A DNA stretch of 46,931 nucleotides. Origin: Azospirillum endophyticum (lineage in GTDB: Bacteria > Pseudomonadota > Alphaproteobacteria > Azospirillales > Azospirillaceae). The notes under the pieces were generated by a model. That model did no database searches. It was not told where the DNA came from and saw nothing but the letters and a program-made list of their open reading frames with translations. The translations under genes and the position numbers were made by a program. Position 1 is the first letter of the stretch. Each line of letters starts with the position of its first letter. The stretch covers positions 1 through 46,931 of the forward strand of contig NZ_JAENHM010000095.1 in the NCBI RefSeq assembly GCF_016595245.1, read 5' to 3'. Positions 8,788 to 16,840 of the stretch are shown here, piece by piece.

Positions 8788-8826
8788 ATGCCAGGGTCAG
8801 AAAATTGTGATTTCCGCCCCTGGCAT
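8788..8826. promoter_or_regulatory. Inverted repeat in the tctC-tctB gap
   Basis: ATGCCAGGG (8788-8796) and CCCTGGCAT (8818-8826) are perfect 9-bp arms around a 21-base A/T-richer loop. It lies after tctC and before tctB in the direction of transcription. A partial terminator or mRNA-stabilising hairpin that sets higher binding-protein than permease levels is a usual arrangement. An operator is the alternative. Confidence 0.5.
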
Positions 8827-8947
8827 CGGCCGCGACGGCGGCCGCGCGGGCCCATGCCCGCGAAGCCAAGGTCCGCGGATGCGGACCGCCCGGCGTCTGA
8901 GGGGCCGCAAAGTGCCGGCCGCAGGCCGAAACTTTGCGGAAATGGTC

Positions 8948-9931
8948 TTACTTGGCCATGCCGAGCTTGGTCATCAGGTCCTTGAAGAAGGCGTTGTCCT
9001 TCTGCATGACCTGGCCGAACTCGGGACCGTCGGCGTAGGCCAGGGTCAGGTTCATCTTGCCCAGCGTCTCCTTGAAGGACGCCTCCTCGACGGTCGCCTT
9101 GGACGCCTTGCGCAGCGTCTCGACGACGGCCTGCGGGGTCTTCTTCGGAACGACGATGCCGCGCCAGGTGTAGACCGACAGGTCGATGCCCTTTTCCTTG
9201 ACGGTCGGCACCTCCGGGAAGGCCGGGGAGCGTTCGTCGGCCATCACCGCCAGGATGCGCAGCTTGCCGGCGGCGACATGGTTGACGACCTCGGCCGGGC
9301 TGACGCTGACCGCCTCGATGTGGTTGCCGAGCAGGGCGGTAACCGCCGGGTTGGCGCCGTCATAGGGGATGTGGTTGAAGGTGACGCCGCTCTTGTCCTG
9401 CAGCGCGGCGGCGGCGAGGTGCCAGATGGCGCCGGTGCCCGAATTGCCGATGCGGACCTTGCCGGGATTCGCCTTGGCGTTGGCGATGAAATCCTCGAAG
9501 GTCTTGAAGGGCGAGTCGGCGTTCACCGTGATGGCGCTGGGCTCGGCGTTCAGGCGGGCGATCGGGCTGAAGTCGTCGACCGAGAAGCGGGCGATCCCCA
9601 TGTGCGGCAGCATGGTGATCTCGACGGTCCCCATGCCGATCTTGTAGCCGTCGGCGCGCGCGGCCATGATCTCGGTCAGCCCGACCGCGCCGGCGCCGCC
9701 GGTCTTGTTGACGACGCCCATCGACTGCGGCAGGTGCTTCTTCGCCGCGTCGGCATAGGCGCGGGCGACCAGGTCGGTGCCGCCGCCGGCGGCATAGGGC
9801 ACGGTCAGCTCGATCGGCTTGGTCGGATAGTCGGCGGCCTGCGCGCCGGCGGCCAGGGTGGCGGTCAGGCTGGCGGCCAGCACGCCGGCGGCCAGGACGG
9901 CGGTGCCGGTCAGAAAGCGGTAGCCCTTCAT
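8948..9931 (-). CDS. tctC: Tripartite tricarboxylate transporter binding protein (TctC/BUG family)
   Basis: A 327-residue periplasmic solute receptor. The signal peptide (residues 1 to about 32, ending in AGAQAADYP) is followed by KPIELTVPYAAGGGTDLVAR, the characteristic N-terminus of BUG receptors. VRIGNSGTGAIWHLAAA and HIPYDGANPAVTALLGNHIEAV are the conserved ligand loops. The stop-proximal region ends with a predicted helix (KDLMTKLGMAK). It starts the tct transporter genes and lies 84 bp downstream of dgoA. Likely ligand, from neighbours, is galactonate or a related C6 aldonate; BUG receptors are too diverse to read specificity from sequence. Confidence 0.93.
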   Translation of the reverse strand: MKGYRFLTGTAVLAAGVLAASLTATLAAGAQAADYPTKPIELTVPYAAGGGTDLVARAYADAAKKHLPQSMGVVNKTGGAGAVGLTEIMAARADGYKIGMGTVEITMLPHMGIARFSVDDFSPIARLNAEPSAITVNADSPFKTFEDFIANAKANPGKVRIGNSGTGAIWHLAAAALQDKSGVTFNHIPYDGANPAVTALLGNHIEAVSVSPAEVVNHVAAGKLRILAVMADERSPAFPEVPTVKEKGIDLSVYTWRGIVVPKKTPQAVVETLRKASKATVEEASFKETLGKMNLTLAYADGPEFGQVMQKDNAFFKDLMTKLGMAK

Positions 9932-10015
9932 GAGCGTTTTCCCTCGGGTTTTTGCTTGGGTGATGGTTTCGGAGGACGGACGGTACGAACGTCCGTCCAG
10001 AGAAGCGGCGGCGGA

Positions 10016-10666
10016 TCAGCGCTGTTGCAGGGCCCGCCAGGACGCGACGAAGGCCTCGGCCCGTTCGGCGATCTCAGCGGCGGTCATCCCCGGCTTGTAG
10101 AGCGCCGATCCCAGGCCGAAGCCGGCGACGCCGGCCTCCAGGAAGGGGGCCATGGTGTCGGGCGCGATGCCGCCGACCGGCAGCAGCCGGGTGCCGGCCG
10201 GCAGCACGGTGCGGATCGCCTTGACGATGGTCGGGTTGATCTGCTCGGCCGGGAACAGCTTCAGCGCGTCGGCGCCGGCCGCCAGCGCGGCGAAAGCCTC
10301 GGTCGCCGTGGCGACGCCGGGCACGCAGGCGAGGCCGGCCGCCTTGGCGGCGCGGATCACCGCGGTGTCGGCGTGCGGCATCACCACCAGGTCGGCGCCG
10401 ATCTCCTTGAGGCGGGCGACCTGCGCCGTCTCCAGCACGGTGCCGGCGCCGACCAGCGCGTCCTGCGGCAGGAGGCGCCGGATGGCGGCGATGCTGTCGA
10501 AGGGGTCGGGCGAGTTGAGCGGCACTTCGATCAGCCGGAAGCCGCGGTCGTAGAGGGCGCGCGCGGCGTCCTCGCACTCGGCGGGCTTCAGGCCGCGCAG
10601 GATGGCGACCAGCGGCAGGGCGGCGAAGGCGCCGTCCAGGCGCTTCTGCAGGCTTTCATCAGACAT
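10016..10666 (-). CDS. dgoA: 2-dehydro-3-deoxy-6-phosphogalactonate aldolase
   Basis: A 216-residue class I aldolase of the KDPG/KHG family, cleaving KDPGal to pyruvate and D-glyceraldehyde 3-phosphate. LPLVAILRGL, LIEVPLNSPDP (catalytic Glu), VGAGTVL and ALKLFPAE (Schiff-base lysine) are all present, and the EVPLNSP form fits the DgoA branch better than KDPG aldolase Eda. Its start overlaps the end of dgoK by 8 bp, so the two are coupled. It is the terminal step of the De Ley-Doudoroff route. Confidence 0.92.
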   Translation of the reverse strand: MSDESLQKRLDGAFAALPLVAILRGLKPAECEDAARALYDRGFRLIEVPLNSPDPFDSIAAIRRLLPQDALVGAGTVLETAQVARLKEIGADLVVMPHADTAVIRAAKAAGLACVPGVATATEAFAALAAGADALKLFPAEQINPTIVKAIRTVLPAGTRLLPVGGIAPDTMAPFLEAGVAGFGLGSALYKPGMTAAEIAERAEAFVASWRALQQR

Positions 10667-11675
10667 GGGGGTCCTTTCCGGCCGGCGCGATCAGGCCGGC
10701 GGCGATGGCGAACTGGAACAGCCCCCGGGGGGCGGTGTTTTCGAGCCTTGCGGTGGGCTCGACGCCCAGCAGGCCGAGCCCCTGGACGTAGCGGCGGCAC
10801 AGCGCGCCGTCGCCGATCAGCAGCAGCGGACAGCCGTCCGTCCGTCCGGCATCCGGGTCGATCTCGCCATGGGCGAGGCCGGAGACCAGCTCGTGCCCGA
10901 TCAGCAGGCCCGACAGGTAATCCTTCAGCAGCTCCGGCGCCATGCGCCGGGTGATGCCCAGGGTGCGGGCGGCGAAGATCTGGTGGGTCAGGTCGCCCGG
11001 CCCGCTGGCCTGCGCCGCGCGCACGCCTTCGGCGAAGGCCCCGTCGCGGGCGTCATCGCCGGCTTCGGCGGCCTCCGGCATCAGCCGCCCGAGGATGGAA
11101 TGCCGGGTCAGCACGGCGAAGACCTCGCCGGTCATGTAGGTGGCGAAGCGGGTCATGCGGCCGTCGGCGATCCGCACCCATTTGGAATGGGTGCCGGGCA
11201 GCACCATGCAGGCGTCGCGCGCCCAGTCGGGCCGGTCGGCCAGCACGCCGGCGATCTGGATCTCCTCGCCGCGCAGGATGTCCGGCGGCGAGTCCGGCGG
11301 GTCGTAGGTGACGCCCGGCGCGATCAGGATGCGGACACCCGACGCGCTGTCCACCGCGATGGCCCGGGAGGCCAGCGTGCCGGTGTCGGCCGGGCAGGGG
11401 ACATAGGGCGCCTCGGCCCAGCCCTGGGCGCTGCCGACCATGCCGCCCGCCACCACCGGCAGGCCGGGATGGGCGGCGAGCCAGCCGCCGCACAGCTCGG
11501 CGAAGGCCTGCTCGAAGCCGGGGATGCCGGGCTGCGGCAGGTTCTGGATGCCGTGCGCGTTGGCGCGCTGGTCGAGCACGCGCCCGCCGCCGTCCATCAG
11601 GAACCCCCGCAAGCTGGAGGTTCCCCAATCCAGCGCGATCAGGGATGCCGTGTCGCGCGTTCGTCCTGCTTCCAT
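10659..11675 (-). CDS. dgoK: 2-dehydro-3-deoxygalactonokinase
   Basis: A 338-residue sugar acid kinase that phosphorylates 2-keto-3-deoxygalactonate. It begins MEAGRTRDTASLIALDWGTSSLRGFLMD, with the ASKHA phosphate-1 motif DWGTSSLR. VVAGGMVGSAQGW, LPGTHSKWV and the TGEVFAVLTRHSILG block are signatures of DgoK. The start at 11675 is chosen from this N-terminus; the reading frame stays open far upstream but there it lies antisense-like inside the iclR gene. It overlaps iclR by 37 bp and dgoA by 8 bp, a tightly packed operon iclR-dgoK-dgoA-tctC. Confidence 0.93.
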   Translation of the reverse strand: MEAGRTRDTASLIALDWGTSSLRGFLMDGGGRVLDQRANAHGIQNLPQPGIPGFEQAFAELCGGWLAAHPGLPVVAGGMVGSAQGWAEAPYVPCPADTGTLASRAIAVDSASGVRILIAPGVTYDPPDSPPDILRGEEIQIAGVLADRPDWARDACMVLPGTHSKWVRIADGRMTRFATYMTGEVFAVLTRHSILGRLMPEAAEAGDDARDGAFAEGVRAAQASGPGDLTHQIFAARTLGITRRMAPELLKDYLSGLLIGHELVSGLAHGEIDPDAGRTDGCPLLLIGDGALCRRYVQGLGLLGVEPTARLENTAPRGLFQFAIAAGLIAPAGKDPHV

Positions 11676-12499
11676 CCCAGTTCCTTCGATATCGCGTCGG
11701 CCGTCGCCCGGACGACGGGGCCGAGTTCCGTCATCCGCTCGTCCGGCATGTAGGGAACGGCGCTCGCCACGCTGATCGCGGCGACCACCTGATTGCTGAT
11801 GTCGCGCACCGGCGCCCCGACACAGCGGACGCCGATCTCGTTCTCCTCCAGGTCGAGCACCCAGTCCCGCCGCAGCGAGGCGGTCATCGCCTTCTCGTAT
11901 TTCGGCCAGGGTGCCGGGGCGGGGCGGTCGGACGCTCCGTCCGCCGTCGCCATCACCGCTGCATGCAGCTCGCGCCAGCGCGACGGCGGCAGCCCGAGCA
12001 TCATCGCCTTGCCGATGCCGGTCGAGGCCAACGGCATCCGCAGCCCGACGCGCGAGCGCATCTCCAGGCCGCGGGTGCCGGGGATCTTGTCGAGGTAGAA
12101 GACCTCGCCGCCGTCGGCCACGCCGAGATGGACGGTGTCGCCGGTGCGCCGGGCGAGCTCCTCGATGTGGGGCCGGGCCAGCGCCACCAGCGGGCGCTGC
12201 TCCAGCGCCTTCATGCCGAGCTGGATCAGCTTCGGCCCCAGCAGATAGCCCTTGTAGGGGACGTGGTGCAGATACCCCTCCGCCACCAGGCTGTTCAGCA
12301 TGCGGTGGACGGTGCTGCGCGGCGTGTCCAGCCGGGCGGCGATGCCTTTGACGTCGGTGGTGCCGGTGGCCACGCACTCGATGGCGGCCAGCCCGCGCAG
12401 CAGCGTCTGCGTGCCGGCGGCCTGCCGCTTCCCGGGCGCGGCCTGGTCGATGGTGTCGGCGGGCAAGGGCATGGACATGGGGCCGGGTTCGCTGGGCAT
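11639..12499 (-). CDS. IclR-family transcriptional regulator
   Basis: A 286-residue regulator. The winged helix-turn-helix is near residues 32-95 (IAARLDTPRSTVHRMLNSLVAEGYL), and the effector domain (about 100-275) carries the IclR signature around GVRCVGAPVRDISNQVVAAISVASAV. It is the first gene of the dgo-tct operon and divergent from the SDR gene, so it probably controls both directions from the 300-bp region between them. In galactonate systems the regulator usually responds to the aldonate or its keto-deoxy derivative; which one applies here is inference. Confidence 0.92.
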   Translation of the reverse strand: MPSEPGPMSMPLPADTIDQAAPGKRQAAGTQTLLRGLAAIECVATGTTDVKGIAARLDTPRSTVHRMLNSLVAEGYLHHVPYKGYLLGPKLIQLGMKALEQRPLVALARPHIEELARRTGDTVHLGVADGGEVFYLDKIPGTRGLEMRSRVGLRMPLASTGIGKAMMLGLPPSRWRELHAAVMATADGASDRPAPAPWPKYEKAMTASLRRDWVLDLEENEIGVRCVGAPVRDISNQVVAAISVASAVPYMPDERMTELGPVVRATADAISKELGWKQDERATRHP

Positions 12500-12538
12500 G
12501 GGGTTCGCCTTGGTGCCGGGACCTTAGAGGCCGCGATG

Positions 12539-12559
12539 TATGTTGTCAAATCTAACATA
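12539..12559. promoter_or_regulatory. Candidate IclR operator palindrome
   Basis: TATGTT (12539-12544) and AACATA (12554-12559) form a perfect dyad with a 9-bp spacer, 40 bp upstream of the iclR start. Size and symmetry suit an IclR-type or other dimeric regulator. Binding is not shown. Confidence 0.5.
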
Positions 12560-12570
12560 GAGTATCCCAT

Positions 12571-12682
12571 ATATTGAGACATTTATAACGTTGGTGACAA
12601 AGGTAATAGACCCAGGAATGCTTGACCGGATTGTCGCTCCACCCTAACATTCGGCTCAATAATGAGCGTCATGTCTCAATAT
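12571..12682. promoter_or_regulatory. Perfect 12-bp inverted pair in the iclR/SDR divergent region
   Basis: ATATTGAGACAT (12571-12582) and its exact inverse ATGTCTCAATAT (12671-12682) lie 100 bp apart between the divergent genes. The surrounding 12500-12720 stretch is A/T-rich compared with its neighbours, as expected for a promoter region. The spacing is close to ten helical turns, so regulator-mediated looping is plausible. Confidence 0.55.
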
Positions 12683-12799
12683 GTGAGAGATATGATTTTT
12701 GCGGACCATGGATCGGCAGCCCGTCCCGGGCGGACGGAATGCCGGTGGTCGCGAAACCGGCTCCGTCTTCAACGATCGGTATTCAAGGAAGGGCTTCGC

Positions 12800-13576
12800 A
12801 TGTTCGGTGATCTGAAGGGCCGGCGCGTTCTGGTGACGGGATCGACCCAGGGAATCGGCCTGGCGGCGGTGGAGGCGTTCGCGCGCCACGGTGCGCTGGT
12901 CGGCATGAACGGCCGCAAGGCCCCGGCCGATCTCGACGCGACGCTGGCCCGGCTGAACGAGCTGGACGGCGAGGTGGCGTTCCTGCCGGCCGACGTCTCG
13001 TCGAGCGCCGAGGCGGCCCGCCTGGTCGAAGCGTTCGTCGAGCGCTTCGGCGGCATCGACGTGCTGATCAACAATGCCGGCGGCCTGGTGGCGCGCAAGC
13101 CGCTGGAGGAGATCGACGACGACTTCTTCGACGCGGTGACCGACCTGAACGCGCGCTCCGCCCTGATGGTCACCAAATACGCGCTGCCGCACCTGAAGGA
13201 CTCGGCCAGGCAGAGCGGCACCACCGCCTCGGTGATCCTGGTCGGCTCGGTCGCCGGCTACACCGGCGGCGGTCCCGGCGCCGGGCTGTATGGCGCTGCG
13301 AAGGCGTGGCTGCACAACATCCAGAAGAACTGGGTGACCTTCCACGCCAAGGACGGCATCCGCTTCAACACGGTGTCGCCGGGCACCTTCGACACCGCCT
13401 TCCACGCCGACAAGGACGCGGACACCAAGGCCCGCATCGGCGCCGGCTTCCCGATGGGCCGCTTCGGCCGTCCGGAGGAATGCGCGCCGACCTTCCTGTT
13501 CTTCGCCTCGCATGCCTGCAGCGGCTACATCACCGGGCAGGTGCTCGACGTCAACGGCGGCCAGTACATGCCCTGA
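12800..13576 (+). CDS. SDR-family sugar dehydrogenase (candidate galactose/fucose-type)
   Basis: A 258-residue classical short-chain dehydrogenase. It has GSTQGIG (cofactor-binding glycine motif), NNAGG, the catalytic serine in LVGSVAGYTGGG and YGAAKAW (Tyr-x-x-x-Lys). The C-terminal ITGQVLDVNGGQYMP is standard. Start at 12800 follows an AGGAAGGG site and sits directly before the Rossmann strand; the longer upstream frame runs through the promoter region. Divergent from iclR-dgo. In context it would oxidise an aldose to the lactone opened by the lactonase at 5755. The exact sugar (D-galactose, D-fucose or L-arabinose) cannot be read. Confidence 0.85.
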   Translation: MFGDLKGRRVLVTGSTQGIGLAAVEAFARHGALVGMNGRKAPADLDATLARLNELDGEVAFLPADVSSSAEAARLVEAFVERFGGIDVLINNAGGLVARKPLEEIDDDFFDAVTDLNARSALMVTKYALPHLKDSARQSGTTASVILVGSVAGYTGGGPGAGLYGAAKAWLHNIQKNWVTFHAKDGIRFNTVSPGTFDTAFHADKDADTKARIGAGFPMGRFGRPEECAPTFLFFASHACSGYITGQVLDVNGGQYMP

Positions 13577-13594
13577 GCCGGGGCTTCGGGCAAA

Positions 13595-13623
13595 GGCCCG
13601 CCTCGCCGGCGTCGAGGCGGGCC
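13595..13623. terminator. Bidirectional terminator hairpin
   Basis: GGCCCGCCTCG (13595-13605) and CGAGGCGGGCC (13613-13623) are perfect 11-bp arms with a 7-base loop, between the convergent SDR and paoC genes. No T-run follows, which is common in high-G+C genomes. Confidence 0.65.
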
Positions 13624-13687
13624 CGCGTCTGGAAGAAGACCCTCGCGGGAACGCCGCTTCGACCCCGCCGATGGCCCCGCCGGCTGG

Positions 13688-15886
13688 TCATCCGACCGCC
13701 GGCATCCTGTCCAGCAGCTTGTCGAGCGTGACCGGATAGTCGCGCACGCGCACGCCGGTCGCGTTGTAGACGGCATTGGCGATGGCGGCCCCGACGCCGC
13801 AAAGGCCGAGTTCCCCAACCCCCTTGGCCTTCATCGGCGAGGAGATCGGGTCCGTCTCGTCGAGGAAGATCACCTCCTGGTGCGGGATGTCGGCATGGAC
13901 CGGCACCTCGTAGCCGGCCAGATCGTGGTTGACGAAGAAGCCGGCGCGCTTGTCCACCGCCAGTTCCTCCATCAGCGCCGCGCCGACGCCCATGGTCATG
14001 GCGCCGATCACCTGGCTGCGCGCCGAGAGCGGGTTGAGGATGCGCCCGGCGGCACACACCGCCAGCATGCGCCGCACCCGGATTTCCGCCGTCGCGGCAT
14101 CGACGCCGACCTCGACGAAATGGGCGCCGAAGGTGGATTGCTGATAGCGCTTGTCGAGGTCGCCGTACTCGATGCCGTCCTCGGCGGCGAGACCGTCGTC
14201 GCCCGCCGCCTGGGCGAGCGGGACGCTGCGGTTGCCGGCCCGGACCTCCCCGTCCGCGAACACCGCGTCGGCGGAGTTGAAGCCGAGCTTGCCGGCCACC
14301 GCCTCGCGCAGCTTGACGCAGGCGGCGTAGACGCCGGCGGTGGAGTTGTTGGCGCCCCACTGGCCGCCCGACCCGGCCGATGCCGGGAACGACGAATCGC
14401 CGAGGCGAACCGTCACCCTGTCCAGCCCCACCCCCATCATTTCCGCCGCGGTCTGGGCGATGATGGTGTAGCTGCCGGTGCCGATGTCGGTCATGTCGGT
14501 TTCGACCGTCACCCCGCCGCGCTTGTCGAGCCGCACCCGCGCCGCCGATTTGGTCAGCAGGTTGTTGCGGAAGGCGGCGGCGACGCCGAGTCCGGTCAAC
14601 CAGCGTCCGTCGCGGCTCCGCCCGGGGGTTGGAACGCGCTTGGCCCAGCCGAAGCGGTCGGCGCCCCGGCGCAGGCATTCGACGAGCTGCCGCTGGGAGA
14701 AGGGGCGGTCGGGCTGGGCGGGATCGACCTGGGTGTCGTTGAGGATACGGAAGTCGACAGGATCGAGGCCCAGCTTCTCCGCCATCTCGTCCATGGCGAT
14801 TTCCAGCGCCATCAGGCCCGGTGCCTCGCCCGGCGCGCGCATCGCGTTGCCTTCCGGCAGGTCGAGCCGCGCCAGCCGCAGCGCGGTCAGGCGGTTGGCC
14901 CCGGCATAGAGCAGCTTGGTCTGATCGACCGCCGTCTCGGGATCGCCGCCGGGCAGATTGCCGGACCAGCTCTCATGCGCGATGGCGGTGATGGTGCCGT
15001 CGCGTTCGGCGCCGATGCGGATGCGCTGGATCGTGGCCGGCCGGTGGGTGGTGTTGTTCATCATCAAGGGTCGCTGGAGCGCCACCTTGACCGGCCGCCC
15101 GGCGGCGCGCGCCCCCAGGGCGGCCAGCACGGTGTCGGCCCGCAGGAACAGCTTGCCGCCGAAGCCGCCGCCGACGAAAGGCGAGATCAGGCGGACCTTC
15201 TCCTTGGGCATGTCCAGCGTGCGGGCGAGGTCGCCGGTGGTCCAGGCGATCATCTGGTTGGACAGCCAGACGGTGAGCCGGTCGCCGTCCCAGGCGGCGA
15301 CGGTGGCGTGCGGCTCCATCATCGCATGGGTCTGGTCGGGGGTGGTGTAGGTCGCGTCGAGCCGCACCGGGGCCGCCGCGAAGGCGCCGGCGAAATCGCC
15401 GACATCGCTGTCGGACTTGCCGCCTTCCGGCTTGGTGGCGCCGTCCCGCGCCTGCGCCAGGTCGAAGGCGCCGTCGGCCCGGTCGTAGGTGACGCGGACC
15501 AGCCTGGCGGCGGCCCGCGCCTGCTCGAAGCTCTCCGCCACGACCAGCGCGATGGCCTGATGGTAATGCTCGATCCCGGGGCCGCCGAGCAGCGTCGCGG
15601 TGTTCTTCTCGCCCTTGCCGAGCTTCCCCGCAGTGTCGGCGGTGACCACGGCGAGGACGCCGGGCGCCGCCTTGGCGTCGGCGATGTCCATCGCAACGAT
15701 CCGCCCCTTGGCGATCGCCGAGCCGACGACATAGCCATAGGCCGCGTCCGGCACGGCGTCATGCCGTTCATAGGCATAGGGCGCGGTGCCCGTGGTCTTC
15801 AGCGGGCCGTCGATGCGCGGCGTCGGCTTGCCGACCACCGCGAGGCGGTCGATCGGGTTGGTCGTCGCGGGGGTGTCGAACTTCAT
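13688..15886 (-). CDS. paoC: Aldehyde oxidoreductase, molybdenum cofactor-binding subunit (PaoC type)
   Basis: A 732-residue large subunit of the xanthine oxidase family that binds the molybdenum cofactor (probably the cytosine dinucleotide form) and oxidises aldehydes to acids. FVGGGFGGK near residue 238, AMRAPGE near 350 and GSGGQWGANNSTAGV are MoCo contacts. The catalytic glutamate lies in KGVGELGLCGVG at residue 692. The protein lacks its own signal peptide and is expected to travel with the Tat-signal subunit. It starts 3 bp after the FAD subunit gene, the third cistron of paoABC. No XdhC/PaoD-type maturation gene follows; the next gene is convergent. Confidence 0.92.
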   Translation of the reverse strand: MKFDTPATTNPIDRLAVVGKPTPRIDGPLKTTGTAPYAYERHDAVPDAAYGYVVGSAIAKGRIVAMDIADAKAAPGVLAVVTADTAGKLGKGEKNTATLLGGPGIEHYHQAIALVVAESFEQARAAARLVRVTYDRADGAFDLAQARDGATKPEGGKSDSDVGDFAGAFAAAPVRLDATYTTPDQTHAMMEPHATVAAWDGDRLTVWLSNQMIAWTTGDLARTLDMPKEKVRLISPFVGGGFGGKLFLRADTVLAALGARAAGRPVKVALQRPLMMNNTTHRPATIQRIRIGAERDGTITAIAHESWSGNLPGGDPETAVDQTKLLYAGANRLTALRLARLDLPEGNAMRAPGEAPGLMALEIAMDEMAEKLGLDPVDFRILNDTQVDPAQPDRPFSQRQLVECLRRGADRFGWAKRVPTPGRSRDGRWLTGLGVAAAFRNNLLTKSAARVRLDKRGGVTVETDMTDIGTGSYTIIAQTAAEMMGVGLDRVTVRLGDSSFPASAGSGGQWGANNSTAGVYAACVKLREAVAGKLGFNSADAVFADGEVRAGNRSVPLAQAAGDDGLAAEDGIEYGDLDKRYQQSTFGAHFVEVGVDAATAEIRVRRMLAVCAAGRILNPLSARSQVIGAMTMGVGAALMEELAVDKRAGFFVNHDLAGYEVPVHADIPHQEVIFLDETDPISSPMKAKGVGELGLCGVGAAIANAVYNATGVRVRDYPVTLDKLLDRMPAVG

Positions 15887-15889
15887 GTC

Positions 15890-16840
15890 TCAGCCTTTCG
15901 CTTCGGCCAGGACCGCGCCGAGCGTGCGCTCGACCAGCGGCAGCTTGAACGCGTTGTCATGGGTCGGCCTGGCCTCGGCCAGCAGCTTGGCGGCGACCGC
16001 CTTGGCGCCTTGCGGCATCTCCGCCTCCGCCGTCTCGACGCGCCACGGCCGGGGCGCCACGCCGCCCAACGCCACGCGGCCGCTGCCGTCGGGCTGCACG
16101 ATCGCCGCGACCGAAACCAGCGCGAAGGCGTAGGAGGCGCGGTCGCGCACCTTGCGGTAGATCTGCGCACCGCCGGCCGGCTTGGGCAGGGTGACCGCCG
16201 TGATCAGCTCGCCATGCTCCAGCGCCGTCTCGACATGCGGCGTGTCGCCGGGCAGCCGGTGGAAATCGGCGATGGGGATGGTGCGCGTGGCTCCGTCGGG
16301 CCGCACCGTCTCCACCGTGGCGTCGAGCACGCGCATGGCGACCGCCATGTCGCTGGGATGGGTGGCGATGCAGGCGTCGCTGGCGCCGATGACGGCGAGC
16401 TGGCGGCTGAATCCGCCGATGGCGGCGCAGCCGCTGCCGGGCCGGCGTTTGTTGCAGGGCTGGTCGGTGTCGTAGAAATAGGGGCAGCGGGTGCGCTGGA
16501 GCAGGTTGCCCGCGGTCGTCGCCTTGTTGCGCAGCTGGCCCGACGCGCCGGCGAGGAGGGCGCGGGACAGCACCGCATAGTCGCGCCGCACGCGCCGGTC
16601 GGCGGCGAGGTCGGTGTTGCGCACCAGCGCGCCGATGCGCAGGCCGCCGTCCGGTGCCGGCTCCACGCCGTCGAGCTTCAGGCCGTTGACGTCGACCAGA
16701 TGGATCGGCCGCTCGATCTCCAGCTTCATCAGGTCGAGCAGGTTGGTGCCGCCGGCGATGAAGCGGGCGTCGGGATTGCGCTGCACGGCCGCCGCGGCGG
16801 CGGCGGGGGAGGCCGCACGCTCGTAGGTGAAGGGTCTCAT
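15890..16840 (-). CDS. paoB: Aldehyde oxidoreductase, FAD-binding subunit with extra Fe-S motif (PaoB type)
   Basis: A 316-residue FAD subunit. MRPFTYERA and RFIAGGTNLLDLMK form the FAD-binding start, and the CO-dehydrogenase flavoprotein C-terminal domain follows. A cysteine cluster at C119, C129 and C138 (RCPYFYDTDQPCNKRRPG plus SGC), with C157 nearby, matches the additional [4Fe-4S] site described for the E. coli PaoB subunit and missing from most other family members. The start at 16840 overlaps the paoA stop in ATGA, so the frame that continues upstream is not used. Confidence 0.92.
   Translation of the reverse strand: MRPFTYERAASPAAAAAAVQRNPDARFIAGGTNLLDLMKLEIERPIHLVDVNGLKLDGVEPAPDGGLRIGALVRNTDLAADRRVRRDYAVLSRALLAGASGQLRNKATTAGNLLQRTRCPYFYDTDQPCNKRRPGSGCAAIGGFSRQLAVIGASDACIATHPSDMAVAMRVLDATVETVRPDGATRTIPIADFHRLPGDTPHVETALEHGELITAVTLPKPAGGAQIYRKVRDRASYAFALVSVAAIVQPDGSGRVALGGVAPRPWRVETAEAEMPQGAKAVAAKLLAEARPTHDNAFKLPLVERTLGAVLAEAKG

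Noticed and set aside
8756..10954. A 732-residue plus-strand frame opposite tctC and dgoA
   Set aside because: Antisense shadow of two well-supported enzymes.
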